Assembly: GCA_029249345.1 (NCBI GenBank)
Contig: JAQWHM010000003.1
Location: 1 to 16,001, forward strand
DNA: 16,001 bases
Direction: 5' to 3'
Source of the DNA: UBA10348 sp002469915
GTDB taxonomy: Bacteria; Bacteroidota; Rhodothermia; Rhodothermales; UBA10348
The position numbers and the translations under genes were made by a program. How positions within the stretch are numbered: position 1 is the first letter of the stretch; every line of letters starts with the position of its first letter. Of the stretch, positions 15,121 to 16,001 are shown piece after piece. Below the pieces are notes generated by a model, which was not told the origin of the DNA, did no database searches, and worked only from the letters and a program-made list of their open reading frames with translations.

Positions 15121-15645
15121 CTAGTGAATGATCTCAACAAAATCGGGCACGACCAATGTCGATGGGAATCTTCGTTTCATTACCTCACTCAATGGTGCTG
15201 CTTCGTCCCGCGTCCTGAACGCTCCGATTCGAACCCGATAATAGGGCTGTCTATACAGGCTAATAACCTCTGAGGAAGAACGGAGACCCAACTCGGCCAA
15301 CTCCTCTTCTGTTTTCGAATTCAACCATCGTCTTAGTGATTCTTCGGCATTGATGGCTTCAATTCGGTCGACTGATGAAAACACCTGGACTCTAAACCCT
15401 TCCACTTCCTCAACGACACCATCGTCTGCTGAGCTGGTCATCAAGATCTCGGGTACATCATGTACGATATCCTTGTCCGTCACGACTGGGGGATCCGGGA
15501 AGTTGGCCGGATTAATCTGCTCCACTTCTGACCAATTACTTGGCCCCACGACCACTACTTGAGGAGTTGTATTCACAACGGGTTGGGAGGAACTGCACCC
15601 TACTAAAAGTAGGAGGAGGAAAAGGCTACGATACATCTTTCGCAT
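15121..15645 (-). CDS. SPOR-domain lipoprotein
   Basis: The protein (174 residues from ATG 15645) starts with a lipoprotein signal (MRKMYRSLFLLLLLVGC, lipobox LLVGC). A proline- and acid-rich linker follows, then a C-terminal SPOR domain from about residue 83 (GFRVQVFSSVDR... PYYRVRIGAFRTRDEA... FPSTLVVPDFVEI). SPOR domains bind peptidoglycan lacking stem peptides, often at the division site, so a role at the envelope or septum is likely. The ATG lies two bases after the deoC stop, and TTG 15651 would overlap it, so translation is probably coupled to deoC. A functional link with deoxyribose metabolism is not evident. Confidence 0.85.
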   Translation of the reverse strand: MRKMYRSLFLLLLLVGCSSSQPVVNTTPQVVVVGPSNWSEVEQINPANFPDPPVVTDKDIVHDVPEILMTSSADDGVVEEVEGFRVQVFSSVDRIEAINAEESLRRWLNSKTEEELAELGLRSSSEVISLYRQPYYRVRIGAFRTRDEAAPLSEVMKRRFPSTLVVPDFVEIIH

Positions 15646-15647
15646 GA

Positions 15648-16001
15648 TCAATAGTCCGAATTGCTGGTAGTCCCTTTGAGAATGGCTACCGACGCACTGG
15701 CACCAATTCGCGTTGCCCCGCTCGCAATCATGAGTTCCGCATCTTTTCTGGACCGCACGCCTCCGGAAGCCTTGATGCCCATACGCGGACCCACGACTCG
15801 TCTCATCAAGGCGATATCCGCGGCGGTAGCTCCTCCTTTTGAAAACCCAGTTGACGTTTTTACAAAGTCAGCACCCGCATTTTGAGACAAAACAGATGCG
15901 ATTACCTTTTCTTCATCCGTGAGCAGAGCCGTTTCAAGAATTACTTTAGTAATAATGTGTTTCCCACTAGGTTGAGTCGTGGACGCCGCTCGCGCGGCGT
16001 C
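15648..16001 (-). CDS. deoC: Deoxyribose-phosphate aldolase, C-terminal part (5' end beyond window)
   Basis: The enzyme cleaves 2-deoxyribose-5-phosphate to glyceraldehyde-3-phosphate and acetaldehyde in deoxynucleoside breakdown. Only the last 117 residues are inside the window. The frame is open to the edge, reading DAARAAST... KHIITKVILETALLTDEEKV, so the TTG at 15890 is internal and not a start. Key residues are the Schiff-base lysine in FVKTSTGFSKGGAT and the second active-site lysine in IKASGGVRSRKDAE, followed by the phosphate-binding GATRIGASASVAIL. It is the upstream partner of the SPOR lipoprotein gene. Confidence 0.93.
   Translation of the reverse strand, partial: DAARAASTTQPSGKHIITKVILETALLTDEEKVIASVLSQNAGADFVKTSTGFSKGGATAADIALMRRVVGPRMGIKASGGVRSRKDAELMIASGATRIGASASVAILKGTTSNSDY

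Noticed and set aside
15648..15890. Short complete protein starting at TTG 15890
   Set aside because: The frame continues to the window edge with DeoC-like sequence, so this is the tail of a longer gene.

Overview
The window looks like a chromosomal segment from a marine-type member of the Bacteroidota/Rhodothermota/Balneolota group (inference). Support: a C-terminal tail typical of the type IX secretion system (T9SS) sorting domain, a TonB-dependent receptor with an N-terminal carboxypeptidase-like domain, a short-chain-dehydrogenase-type threonine dehydrogenase next to kbl, several Sec lipoproteins, promoter-like TAnnTTTG boxes, and starts with little Shine-Dalgarno signal. Base composition is moderate and fairly even. 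I see no tRNA, rRNA, CRISPR array, integrase or insertion sequence.

Layout. (1) 1-4316: a cytochrome cd1 nitrite reductase (nirS, minus strand), predicted to be a lipoprotein, is divergent from a TonB-dependent receptor (plus). The shared upstream region holds a perfect 16-bp palindrome beside a promoter-like box. A strong terminator follows the receptor. (2) 4359-7791: a fatty acid hydroxylase/sterol desaturase family membrane enzyme (plus) converges, with overlapping stop codons, on an unrecognised single-span membrane protein (minus). Upstream of that is a large lipoprotein with ten FG-GAP/VCBS calcium-binding repeats (minus). (3) 8078-10298: tdh-kbl, a two-gene threonine-to-glycine operon ended by a bidirectional terminator. 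(4) 10301-11170: a secreted protein (minus) whose T9SS sorting tail lies in a different reading frame, so the gene looks internally deleted and frameshifted. (5) 11428-15087: a divergent DAHP synthase (plus) abuts a convergent phosphoglucomutase (minus), which is divergent from a polyphosphate glucokinase (plus). The last two together link glucose, glucose-6-phosphate and glucose-1-phosphate. (6) 15121-16001: deoC, cut by the window end, and a tightly linked SPOR-domain lipoprotein gene (minus).

Most genes are ordinary metabolism. The observations most worth checking are the out-of-frame T9SS tail at 10351-10431, the lipid-anchored NirS with a palindrome over its likely promoter, the Glu-to-Asp change at a metal-ligand position of the DAHP synthase, and the hairpin ahead of the polyphosphate glucokinase. 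I found no convincing evidence of an entirely new multi-gene system.
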